The notes: generated from the letters alone by a model not told the origin. A stretch of DNA of 14,102 nt from an uncultured Bacteroidales bacterium (GCA_945871755.1 CAMBWV010000002.1:1-14102); one strand, 5' to 3'; counted from the first letter of the stretch, positions 1 through 6,683 are shown. Made by a program: numbers and translations.

Positions 1-93
1 AAAAATTTTCCGCAAACTCCAAGAAAAAAATTTCTCAGTAATGTAAAAAAATTTATCTCTGAGGTAAAAATCCCATTTTTTAGCCCAAAAAAA
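1..93. other. Phased A-tracts, predicted curved DNA
   Basis: Runs of five to seven A begin at 24, 45, 66 and 87, each exactly 21 bp after the last. A further A run lies at 1-5. Two of the units (24-44 and 45-65) share the same first ten bases, so the spacing may come from an old short duplication. A 21-bp period is two helical turns, and A-tracts in helical phase are known to bend DNA. The bend would lie just beyond the start of the leftward promoter at 139-169. That it has a regulatory role is inference. Confidence 0.5.
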
Positions 94-130
94 GAGGAGA
101 AAACCCGCTTGTTTAGGGCTCTCTCCTCTT
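92..130 (-). terminator. Leftward terminator-like or attenuator hairpin
   Basis: A 9-bp perfect stem pairs 92-100 with 122-130. Inside it a 3x3 internal loop leads to a CCC/GGG stem (104-106 with 116-118) and a 9-base loop. Read on the minus strand, the stem is followed at once by seven U (87-93), as an intrinsic terminator should be. On the plus strand no U-run follows. The hairpin starts only a few bases after the expected start of the leftward promoter at 139-169. It would therefore give an RNA of about 45 nt, or act as an attenuator for a leftward gene beyond the window edge. Confidence 0.5.
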
Positions 131-316
131 CGCTAGTACAAAGATACAACATTTTCCGCCGAAATCCAAATTGCGTTAACATATCGCAACACTCCCTCAA
201 CGGATCATTTGCAGCGATTTGCAGCAGACGGGGTCTGGCGTGTATTATATTACGAGGCGTACTTATCAGGTTGGCTTTCTTTGGAACAATAGGCGTGTAG
301 TTAATGTTGAATACCC
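131..316. other. Intergenic stretch, no recognised gene
   Basis: No tRNA, known riboswitch or convincing ORF is visible here. One plus-strand frame is open from base 1 to the stop at 298-300, but its residues from about 109 on do not look protein-like. A pair of half sites, TTGCG (171-175) and CGCAA (185-189), sits just upstream of the leftward promoter. Confidence 0.4.
139..169 (-). promoter_or_regulatory. Leftward Bacteroidetes-type promoter
   Basis: On the minus strand, 146 to 139 reads TATCTTTG, a perfect TAnnTTTG -7 box. A TTG lies upstream at 169-167, separated by 20 bp, within the usual 19-21 bp for the Bacteroidetes primary sigma factor. Transcription would start near 132-135 and run off the left edge of the window. 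No minus-strand ORF starts inside the window, so any gene served lies outside. Confidence 0.5.
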
Positions 317-345
317 ATAGGTTCAGTGATAGAACCTATTTTTTT
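317..345 (+). terminator. Rightward intrinsic terminator
   Basis: ATAGGTTC (317-324) pairs perfectly with GAACCTAT (332-339) around a 7-base loop, and six T follow (340-345). This is a clear intrinsic terminator in the plus direction. It would end a transcript entering from the left edge or arising within 1-316, and it insulates the kinase gene from upstream reading. Confidence 0.75.
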
Positions 346-385
346 AGAAAATATGGTATTGACCAGACGAGAATTCCTTAGATAC

Positions 386-400
386 TTGCGAATTTCGCAA
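386..400. promoter_or_regulatory. 15-bp palindrome, candidate operator
   Basis: TTGCGAA (386-392) and TTCGCAA (394-400) form a perfect inverted repeat around one central base. It lies about 85 bp upstream of the kinase -7 box. The same TTGCG/CGCAA half sites recur with wider spacing at 171-189. It has no U-tail and so is not a terminator. A protein-binding site is inferred; the binding protein is unknown. Confidence 0.35.
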
Positions 401-483
401 CTAAAACACAATCTCGCGTTAATTTTTGTCTTTTTGTTAATATCTCTGGGTGATTGCATGGTTAGTTGTTACTGATTATTCTC

Positions 484-491
484 TATCTTTG
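484..491 (+). promoter_or_regulatory. -7 box of the sensor kinase gene
   Basis: TATCTTTG matches the Bacteroidetes -7 consensus perfectly. The -33 element is poor: TTG at 466-468 is too close (15 bp), and TTA at 462-464 has the right 19-bp gap but one mismatch. The G of the box is only five bases before the GTG start codon at 497, so the message would have almost no leader. Confidence 0.5.
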
Positions 492-496
492 CCTTC

Positions 497-2020
497 GTGA
501 AACCGAAAATAATACATACCTCCCGCAAATCGGCAATATGGATTGTCTCACTGCTGACGGCCATTGCCTTTATCGCTCTCTTTGTCCTTCAGACCCGCTA
601 TTTCCAGGAAGTGTACAATATGAGCAAAGGGCAGTTTGATGCTTCTGTCAAGCATAGCCTCTATCAGGCAGCTCGCAAGATGGAGCTTGACGAAACGCAA
701 ATCAAGTTGGAGAAGATTATCCTTTCCGCGCATGATTCCACCGATACCCATAGCGACATCGACCAGATAAAGGAACTCCCCATGCACCGCACTGGTATAA
801 TGCTGGGCACTGAGGATGACCAATATTATATGAACGAGAAGCGGATGGATGCTTTTCGCGACAGCATTCGACAACTCATGCACCGCAAAGACTTGATGGA
901 TGAGGTTGTCAATACTGTATTGTACACCCCATCTTCATTGTCGCTGGCAGAACGTGTGGATTTCAAGAAATTGGATCGTAACATCAAGGTAGCCCTACGC
1001 AATAATGGTGTCGAACTCAATTACCATTTCCGCGTGACAACGAGCGATGGACGCGAGGTTTACCGTTGCGCTGACTATTCGGACGAGGGGGCAGCCTATA
1101 CCTCCTATCGTATTGACTTGTATCCCAATGACCAAAAAGCCCAGGTGGGCATCCTAATCGTACACTTCCCTGAAATGAAGACGTTCCTCTTCTCGAATGT
1201 GCGGTTCATGATACCTGCAATCCTCTTCACCGTCTTCCTCTTTATTATATTCGTGGTCATGACCTACTTGCTCATTCGCCAGAAGCGCATGTCGGAAATC
1301 AAGAACGATTTCATCAACAATATGACCCACGAGTTTAAGACGCCCATTTCAACGATTTCCTTGGCCGCACAGATGCTCAACGACCCAACAGTGGGAAAGA
1401 GCGAAGCCATGTTCAAGCATATCAGTGGTATCATCATTGACGAAACCAAGCGGCTGCGGTTCCAAGTGGACAAGGTTTTGCAAATGAGTATGTTTGACCG
1501 CGGTGCGATGAAGTTCCATCCACAAGAACTGGACCTGCATGCTGTTGTGGGCGACTTGGTCAACACCTTCCGTCTGAAGGTGCAAAACATAGGCGGAGAG
1601 ATTTCTGCCGACCTCCGCGCAAAAGACTCTAATATATATGTGGATGAGATGCACTTTACCAACGTGCTCTTCAATCTCTTGGACAACGCCGTGAAATACC
1701 GGGATGCCGAGCGCAACCTAACCCTGAAGATTAGCACGCGCAACACCAAGCAAGGCCGCATACAAATCACAATAGCGGACAACGGCATTGGTATCAAACG
1801 CGAGAATGTACGGAAAATATTCGACCGCTTCTATCGCGTTCACACAGGAAATCGCCATGATGTCAAAGGTTTCGGACTAGGATTGGCTTATGTCAAGAGT
1901 ATTGTAGATGCCTCGGACGGTTCTATCCACGTGGAAAGCGAATTGGGAAAAGGCACGCAGTTTGTCATCACTCTGCCAACGCTTTCGGCAGACCAGAAAC
2001 AAAAGGAGGAAGAAGGGTAA
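497..2020 (+). CDS. rprX: Sensor histidine kinase, RprX-like
   Basis: This is a membrane sensor kinase of 507 residues that would autophosphorylate on histidine and pass the phosphate to the regulator encoded next. A membrane helix at about 13-31 and a second at about 237-261 enclose a periplasmic sensor region of roughly 205 residues. Then come HisKA with H278 in the motif MTHEFKTP, the N-box with N397 (DNAVKY), a G1 box DNGIGI and a G2 box GFGLGLAYV. Start: GTG at 497 is the first in-frame start after the stop at 473-475. The next Met, at residue 43, would remove the first membrane helix. The regulator starts 79 bases downstream. The size, order and the regulator's close likeness to RprY of Bacteroides point to RprX. 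The signal sensed cannot be read from the sequence. Kinase call near certain; gene name likely. Confidence 0.93.
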   Translation: MKPKIIHTSRKSAIWIVSLLTAIAFIALFVLQTRYFQEVYNMSKGQFDASVKHSLYQAARKMELDETQIKLEKIILSAHDSTDTHSDIDQIKELPMHRTGIMLGTEDDQYYMNEKRMDAFRDSIRQLMHRKDLMDEVVNTVLYTPSSLSLAERVDFKKLDRNIKVALRNNGVELNYHFRVTTSDGREVYRCADYSDEGAAYTSYRIDLYPNDQKAQVGILIVHFPEMKTFLFSNVRFMIPAILFTVFLFIIFVVMTYLLIRQKRMSEIKNDFINNMTHEFKTPISTISLAAQMLNDPTVGKSEAMFKHISGIIIDETKRLRFQVDKVLQMSMFDRGAMKFHPQELDLHAVVGDLVNTFRLKVQNIGGEISADLRAKDSNIYVDEMHFTNVLFNLLDNAVKYRDAERNLTLKISTRNTKQGRIQITIADNGIGIKRENVRKIFDRFYRVHTGNRHDVKGFGLGLAYVKSIVDASDGSIHVESELGKGTQFVITLPTLSADQKQKEEEG

Positions 2021-2040
2021 TCCTATTCTCTAAATAAATA

Positions 2041-2075
2041 ATATAACGAGTTGTAAATAAACCATATAACGAATT
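2041..2075 (+). repeat. Direct repeat before the response regulator gene
   Basis: ATATAACGAGTT (2041-2052) and ATATAACGAATT (2064-2075) match at 11 of 12 positions with a 23-bp period. They lie 25-59 bases upstream of the regulator start. OmpR-family regulators bind direct repeats roughly two helical turns apart, so autoregulation is possible. The second copy is part of a 14-base string, ATAACGAATTACTA (2066-2079), found again at 8679-8692 overlapping the ftsY -7 box. Confidence 0.35.
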
Positions 2076-2099
2076 ACTAACACCTAAAACTATAAGATT

Positions 2100-2813
2100 A
2101 TGGAAGAGAGAATGAAAATCATGCTTTGCGAAGACGATGAGAACCTCGGTATGCTCCTTCGCGAATATTTACAGGCAAAGGGTTTTGACACAGAACTCTG
2201 TACTGACGGCGAAATGGGTTATAAGACCTTTATTCAGGAAAAGTTCAACCTCTGCGTGCTCGACGTAATGATGCCGAAGAAGGATGGTTTCTCCTTGGCA
2301 AAGGATATTCGACAAGTAAATAAGGAAATACCCATTATCTTCTTGACAGCCAAAGCACTGAAGGAAGATATATTTGATGGCTTTAAGCTTGGTGCCGATG
2401 ACTATCTGACGAAACCCTTCTCTATGGAAGAATTGACCTTCCGTATTGAAGCAGTGCTCCGCCGTGTGAATGGTAAGAAGAACAAGGACCGTACGCATTT
2501 CAAGTTGGGTAGCTTCAACTTCGATGCACAGAAGCAGATTCTGTCTCACGAAGGCAAGCAGACCAAACTCACCACGAAGGAAAGCGAACTCCTCGGTCTG
2601 CTCTGCATCCACATGAACGAAATCCTCCAGCGCGACTTCGCACTGAAGACCATTTGGATTGACGATAATTACTTCAATGCTCGTTCGATGGATGTATATA
2701 TCACTAAGTTGCGTAAACTCTTGAAGGGCGACCCCGAAGTGGAAATCATCAATATCCATGGTAAGGGCTACAAACTGATTGTCCCCGAAGAAGACGAAGA
2801 AGCACAGGCATAA
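2100..2813 (+). CDS. rprY: OmpR-family response regulator, RprY-like
   Basis: This is a DNA-binding response regulator of 237 residues, the partner of the kinase just upstream. The receiver domain (about 5-120) has the acidic pair in CEDDENLG, the phospho-acceptor D55 in LDVMMPKKDG, the switch Thr in FLTAK and the conserved Lys in TKPF. The C-terminal winged helix (about 135-232) ends in a typical wing, INIHGKGYKL. The stretches GMLLREYLQAKG, LTTKESELLGLL and IDDNYFNARSMDVYITKLRK match what I recall of RprY in Bacteroides. Met5 (2112) is a possible alternative start. An acidic tail, EEDEEAQ, closes the protein. In Bacteroides and Porphyromonas, RprXY has been linked to stress and envelope-related expression; its targets here are unknown. 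The 79-base gap before it contains a direct repeat that could be its own binding site. Confidence 0.93.
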   Translation: MEERMKIMLCEDDENLGMLLREYLQAKGFDTELCTDGEMGYKTFIQEKFNLCVLDVMMPKKDGFSLAKDIRQVNKEIPIIFLTAKALKEDIFDGFKLGADDYLTKPFSMEELTFRIEAVLRRVNGKKNKDRTHFKLGSFNFDAQKQILSHEGKQTKLTTKESELLGLLCIHMNEILQRDFALKTIWIDDNYFNARSMDVYITKLRKLLKGDPEVEIINIHGKGYKLIVPEEDEEAQA

Positions 2814-2818
2814 TTGCC

Positions 2819-2887
2819 CACGTATTTGTAAACCGCACGTTGTCAGGTTTTCCCTTAGGATAAACTGGCAACGTGCGTCACGTATTT
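2819..2887 (+). terminator. Hairpin after rprY, flanked by 9-bp direct repeats
   Basis: CGCACGTTG (2834-2842) pairs perfectly with CAACGTGCG (2869-2877). The stem continues through a U-G pair, three more pairs, a one-base bulge and TTT/AAA, with a loop at 2851-2861. The tail after the stem (TCACGTATTTCTACTT) is only mildly U-rich, so it is a moderate terminator or a readthrough signal between rprY and the glycosidase gene. CACGTATTT occurs on both sides (2819-2827 and 2879-2887), which could be chance or the scar of a small insertion. Confidence 0.5.
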
Positions 2888-2940
2888 CTACTTATCAACC
2901 ACTACCTTCCATTGAAACTAATTTATAGAAACTACCTATA

Positions 2941-4770
2941 ATGACGAAGCACCTCCTTCCCCTTTCCCTCCTTTTTCTCCTAATCTGTGCACCGTTGCAT
3001 GCGCGCAAGGTAAAAATCGACTTGTCGCAACCCAAATATGGACTCAATGAAGCCAACCGACAAGGTTTGCTCAGTTCGCGCTTGGCAATCGTGTTGGATA
3101 GCATCCGCCAAACCGTAACGGCGAATGACGAAGTCGTTATCCTCCTGCCCAAGAAAGCCGTTTGGAAACTCCATGCAAGAGATGCTGCCAAGCACGAAGT
3201 GTATATATCCAACCATGACCAAGACCAGCCCAAGCGGATAGGCATTTGGTTGGACAGTTGGAACAACCTGACCATTGACGGACGAGGCACAGAGATACTT
3301 TGCCATGGGCGTATGTTGCCGTTGGCGATGTTAGTCAGCACGAACTGTACCATCAAGAACCTGCGCATAGACTTTGCCGACCCGCAAATCACACAAGTAG
3401 AAGTCATTCGCAATGATGGCGAGGAGGGTATCTCTTTCCGCGTTGCCCCGTGGGTGAAGCATCGCATGACCAACGAAGGAAACTTCGAGGTATATGGGGA
3501 AGACTGGGCGCAAACCCCTTACACAGGAATTGCTTTTGAGAAGGAGAGCAGGCATATTGTTTATCGCACCTCCGACTTGGGTATCAATTTAAATGGTATG
3601 ACCTGCACGGGGAAGGACACTTATCATGCACCTCATTGGAAAGACGAGCGACTTGTGCCTACAACGATAGTAGCTCTGCGCTCTTATTACCGTCCGCATC
3701 CTGGCATCTTCTTGGCCGACAATAAGCAAACGACCCTGCGCAACGTAACCGTGCATTACGCAGAAGGTATGGGACTGATTGTGCAGCGCCAAGAGGATAT
3801 CACGCTCAAAGGCTTTAATGTCTGCTTGCGCGGCAAGGATGACCCGCGCTATTTCACGACACAGGCAGATGCCACCCACTTCTCGCAGTGCAAGGGAAAG
3901 ATTGTTTCGGAGGGCGGTCTGTACGAAGGAATGATGGATGACGCTATCAATGTGCACGGCGTTTATCTCAAAGTCATGGAGCGCATAGACGACCGCACGC
4001 TGCGCCTTGCCTATGGTCACAATCAGGCATGGGGCTTCGCTTGGGGCGATGCAGGCGATACGATTCGGTTCATTCAGTCTAAGGAGATGCAATACCTTGA
4101 TGGCGCTTACACGCTCCAAAGTATTCGTCCAGCCGATAAGCGAGAAGTAAAGGGATGCAAAGAGTTTATTGCCACCTTCAAAGAACGTTTACCGCTTCAA
4201 ATAAAGGGCGAAGGGTTCTACGGCGTAGAGGATATGAACTGGACACCGACGGTGCTGTTCAAGGGAAATACGATTCGCAACAACCGTGCTCGCGGAGCTT
4301 TATTCAGTTCGCCGCGCCGCACAGTTTGTGAGAAGAACCTCTTCGATCATACGTCGGGCTCTGCCATCGTTCTTTGCGGAGACTGCAACGGATGGTACGA
4401 GAGCGGTGCCTGCTACGACCTTGTGATTCGCAAGAATAAGTTTGTCAACGCATTGACCAACCTCTTCCAGTTTACCAACGCCGTCATATCTATCTATCCA
4501 GAAGTGCCAGCCATCTCGCGCCAGACGCAACCCCTTCACGGAGGTAAGCTCGGCAGCATCGTCATTGAGAAGAATACCTTTGAAACGTTCGATGCCCCAT
4601 TGCTGTATGCCAAGAGTGTCAGTGGCCTGCGGTTTATCAATAATAAAGTGGTGAAGAATACGGATTATCAACCCTTCCACCCCAATCAGGAACCTGTACT
4701 ATTTGAGCACACAGTCAACAGTGAGGCACCTGGATATCAACCCGTGAAGTTTCAGAACGTGGTAAAATAG
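2941..4770 (+). CDS. Exported GH110 alpha-1,3-galactosidase
   Basis: This is a predicted glycoside hydrolase family 110 exo-enzyme of 609 residues, close to the usual size of the Bacteroides enzymes GlaA and GlaB. GH110 removes terminal alpha-1,3-linked galactose, as in the blood-group B antigen and linear alpha-Gal epitopes on mucins, with inversion. A signal peptide with a hydrophobic core (4-18) ends at LHA before R22, so it acts outside the cytoplasm. The rest is a right-handed parallel beta-helix with repeated short strands (for example NNLTIDGRGTEI, KQTTLRNVTV). The signature region has D310 in QADATHF and D333-D334 in GMMDDAINVHG. Three Asp with this spacing fit the catalytic Asp residues I recall from the GH110 structure. 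No SusC/SusD pair or other glycosidase is adjacent, so it is not in a polysaccharide locus here. I cannot tell the A from the B subtype. Confidence 0.88.
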   Translation: MTKHLLPLSLLFLLICAPLHARKVKIDLSQPKYGLNEANRQGLLSSRLAIVLDSIRQTVTANDEVVILLPKKAVWKLHARDAAKHEVYISNHDQDQPKRIGIWLDSWNNLTIDGRGTEILCHGRMLPLAMLVSTNCTIKNLRIDFADPQITQVEVIRNDGEEGISFRVAPWVKHRMTNEGNFEVYGEDWAQTPYTGIAFEKESRHIVYRTSDLGINLNGMTCTGKDTYHAPHWKDERLVPTTIVALRSYYRPHPGIFLADNKQTTLRNVTVHYAEGMGLIVQRQEDITLKGFNVCLRGKDDPRYFTTQADATHFSQCKGKIVSEGGLYEGMMDDAINVHGVYLKVMERIDDRTLRLAYGHNQAWGFAWGDAGDTIRFIQSKEMQYLDGAYTLQSIRPADKREVKGCKEFIATFKERLPLQIKGEGFYGVEDMNWTPTVLFKGNTIRNNRARGALFSSPRRTVCEKNLFDHTSGSAIVLCGDCNGWYESGACYDLVIRKNKFVNALTNLFQFTNAVISIYPEVPAISRQTQPLHGGKLGSIVIEKNTFETFDAPLLYAKSVSGLRFINNKVVKNTDYQPFHPNQEPVLFEHTVNSEAPGYQPVKFQNVVK

Positions 4771-4791
4771 CATGTTTTCAGTCCTTGGCGA

Positions 4792-4821
4792 TTGCCAACT
4801 CGCTAGAAATTACTATTTTTG
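4792..4821 (+). promoter_or_regulatory. Bacteroidetes-type promoter of the kinase/PqqD cluster
   Basis: TTG (4792-4794) and TATTTTTG (4814-4821) are separated by 19 bp, a full match to the TTG/TAnnTTTG consensus. Transcription would start near 4825-4828. This fixes the next start codon at 4847, because the longer reading from 4772 would begin upstream of the promoter. The promoter begins 22 bases after the galactosidase stop with no terminator between, so readthrough may add expression. Confidence 0.65.
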
Positions 4822-4846
4822 TGCCCAAATGCAAAATCCAACCCTC

Positions 4847-5272
4847 ATGAAGAAAACTCTTAGCGCAATTTTTGTGTGCGTCTTAGGACTGGCATGTGTT
4901 CTTTTGACAGCCGTGCCAGCACAAGCCCGAGATAAGAATACGCCCAAGAAGGTGTATGCCTTTGGCTATGCAGAGGCACTGAACGATACCGTTATTTATA
5001 TTTCACCCATACAGGAGTTGAGAAACGCCGAACTGGACAACAAAGGTTTCATTCATTTCCGCGAATCCTACGATGCCCAGCTTCAACAGTATTTGCTGGG
5101 CGTTCAAAACGGACATACCATGTGTATTACCATCTATGGGACCTCGCGCAGTAAATTAGAGAAGAAGTTCGTCCGCTTGCGTCGCGACTTGAACCATCGT
5201 AAGCATGTGCGCTTGGTGGAACTGACACCTTCAGAATTTCAATTTCGCAGTCTTCAAACCGTGTCTCAGTAA
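4847..5272 (+). CDS. Small exported protein of unknown function
   Basis: This protein has 141 residues starting at MKKTLSAIF. A Lys-Lys start, a hydrophobic core (about 4-22) and AQA before R26 give a standard signal peptide, so the mature protein of about 116 residues is periplasmic or secreted. There is no lipobox and no other membrane segment. The mature part is basic near its end (KLEKKFVRLRRDLNHRK) and has a likely strand start, KVYAFGYAEALNDTVIYISP. I recall similar unnamed small proteins in Bacteroides but no known function. The promoter at 4792-4821 decides the start. Its stop is three bases before the ATG of the HPrK-like gene, so the two are almost certainly co-transcribed and probably translationally coupled. 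A role as client or partner of the cluster is inference from position only. Confidence 0.8.
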   Translation: MKKTLSAIFVCVLGLACVLLTAVPAQARDKNTPKKVYAFGYAEALNDTVIYISPIQELRNAELDNKGFIHFRESYDAQLQQYLLGVQNGHTMCITIYGTSRSKLEKKFVRLRRDLNHRKHVRLVELTPSEFQFRSLQTVSQ

Positions 5273-5275
5273 TCT

Positions 5276-6181
5276 ATGAATCATCTCTTTTTTCGTGTAG
5301 CCGAGTCCTATTTCGATGTCGATTATAAAGGAGCAGACGATGTGCGTCTTTTGATGCCATCGTACGCTCCCTTTAATGTTTCCGGACGAGAGGCAGCAGA
5401 CCATCTGATGTTTACGCTAACGGTCAATGGTGAACCTATTCCTTTCCAAGGAGAAGGTGAAGAACTGGGACAATTTGATTGCGGTGGCATCAATCACGGC
5501 ATCTACCGCCTGCCCGAAGGTGGCTATCTGATTCTCATTAGCAATGTGCAAGGTGGCTCTGCTTGTGCCATGCGCGCCTCAGCAGAGTTTCGCCATTGCG
5601 AAGCCACGCTTTATGGTGAGGAAGCAGCCAATCGTTCCTTCGGACTAGGCAATGCCCTGATGATAGCCTTTGCTTTCTCAGGTGCTTACCACCATATTAT
5701 TCTGATGCACTCCTCCGTGACGATGAAGGATGGCGGAGGTCATCTCTTCCTGGGTAAGAGTGGTACAGGCAAAAGTACGCATTCCGTTCAATGGTTGACA
5801 TATCTGCCCGAGACCGAACTGCTCAACGATGACAATCCCGCCCTACGTTTTCACCCCGAAGACGGCACGGTGTGGGTATATGGAACGCCTTGGAGCGGCA
5901 AAACGCCTTGTTATAAGAACAAGCAAGTGCCTGCCCGCGCCATCGTACGTTTGGAGCAATTCCCCGAGAATATCATCCAGCGCGAACCAGCCCTCAAAGG
6001 CTTCGCCAGCATCTTGTCTTCGTGCAGCACCATGATTTGGGACAAACCTTCCTACCGCCTGATTTGCGATACCATCAGTGAAATAGTCCAGCGTGTCCCC
6101 GTGTTCTATCTCAAATGCCGTCCCGACGAAGAAGCTGCCCGCGTTTGTCATGCAGCCATTGCTAAAGTGTACGAGCAATAA
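5276..6181 (+). CDS. HPr-kinase-like P-loop protein
   Basis: This cytoplasmic protein has 301 residues with the fold signature of the HPr kinase/PEP carboxykinase group. The P-loop GKSGTGKST spans residues 160-168, followed by H169 and, further on, an acidic LNDDNPALR segment that could bind metal. A second Gly-Lys stretch, WSGKTPCYKN, lies nearby. The N-terminal 130 residues do not resemble the HprK N-terminal domain, and no HPr gene is adjacent, so carbon-catabolite HprK is unlikely. Relatives of this type occur beside PqqD-like proteins. In some lasso-peptide clusters, HPrK-like enzymes phosphorylate the C-terminal residue of the precursor. Here it sits between an exported protein and a peptidase-like protein, with PqqD two genes on. 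Databases may label such proteins PEP carboxykinase, which I consider misleading. Substrate unknown. Confidence 0.8.
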   Translation: MNHLFFRVAESYFDVDYKGADDVRLLMPSYAPFNVSGREAADHLMFTLTVNGEPIPFQGEGEELGQFDCGGINHGIYRLPEGGYLILISNVQGGSACAMRASAEFRHCEATLYGEEAANRSFGLGNALMIAFAFSGAYHHIILMHSSVTMKDGGGHLFLGKSGTGKSTHSVQWLTYLPETELLNDDNPALRFHPEDGTVWVYGTPWSGKTPCYKNKQVPARAIVRLEQFPENIIQREPALKGFASILSSCSTMIWDKPSYRLICDTISEIVQRVPVFYLKCRPDEEAARVCHAAIAKVYEQ

Positions 6182-6245
6182 TTTCCCAACTCTAACCCGT
6201 AAATTGCATTCAGTGCCCAAGAGCATTTCTAAACCCAACCATATC

Positions 6246-6683
6246 ATGATTCCTGAGGTCAAGAAATGGATTGACGCAGGAAAGACCGTGACCTTCCGTG
6301 TGCATGGTTTCAGTATGCGGCCATTCCTTGATAATGGGCGAGATGAGGTAATACTCGATGCCCCCGACCGCGAACAATTGAAGCGCGGTGATGTGGTATT
6401 GGCTGAGATAGCACCGCAGGTTTATGTTCTACACCGCCTGATTCACCGTGACGGAGATTCTCTCACTCTCAAAGGAGATGGAAATGCCTATGGCACGGAA
6501 TCTTGTCAGGTCAAGGATGTCATTGGTATCGCCATCGGTTTTCTGCGCAAGGGACGTACGACACCTGACCTCGTCACTTCCAAGAAATGGCGAATATATT
6601 CTGCCCTCTGGATGCGACTTGACCCCATCCGCCGTTGGCTTCTGGCAATCTATCGCAGAACTTTCCTGAAGTTAGGTATTTGA
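6246..6683 (+). CDS. Soluble S24/S26 (signal-peptidase-like) protein
   Basis: This protein of 145 residues carries the signal peptidase I core. S23 lies in GFSMRPFL, the usual GxSMxP nucleophile box. H63 lies in VYVLHRLIHR, and D78 in LKGDGN. A His in place of the catalytic Lys is the S26B pattern of archaeal and SipW-type enzymes. No N-terminal membrane anchor is present, which is unusual for a true signal peptidase. The tail, about 115-145 (YSALWMRLDPIRRWLLAIYRR), is basic and amphipathic and might touch the membrane. I chose the ATG at 6246 because the open frame from 6093 overlaps the kinase gene by 89 bases and those residues look random. The gene follows the kinase by 64 bases and precedes PqqD by 79. 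Cleavage of a RiPP-like leader is an attractive but unproven role. Confidence 0.78.
   Translation: MIPEVKKWIDAGKTVTFRVHGFSMRPFLDNGRDEVILDAPDREQLKRGDVVLAEIAPQVYVLHRLIHRDGDSLTLKGDGNAYGTESCQVKDVIGIAIGFLRKGRTTPDLVTSKKWRIYSALWMRLDPIRRWLLAIYRRTFLKLGI

Noticed and set aside
131..316. Possible tRNA or known structured RNA
   Set aside because: No T-loop sequence, acceptor stem or known riboswitch core could be found on either strand.
1264..1797. 177-residue minus-strand frame inside the kinase gene
   Set aside because: It is antisense to the well-supported HisKA and ATPase region, with no promoter or family likeness.
4772..4846. N-terminal extension of the small exported protein
   Set aside because: It would begin upstream of the consensus promoter at 4792-4821 and bury the signal peptide. 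The start at 4847 fits both.
6093..6245. N-terminal extension of the S26-like protein
   Set aside because: It overlaps the kinase gene by 89 bases and its residues are unlike the family. The ATG at 6246 starts the conserved part.
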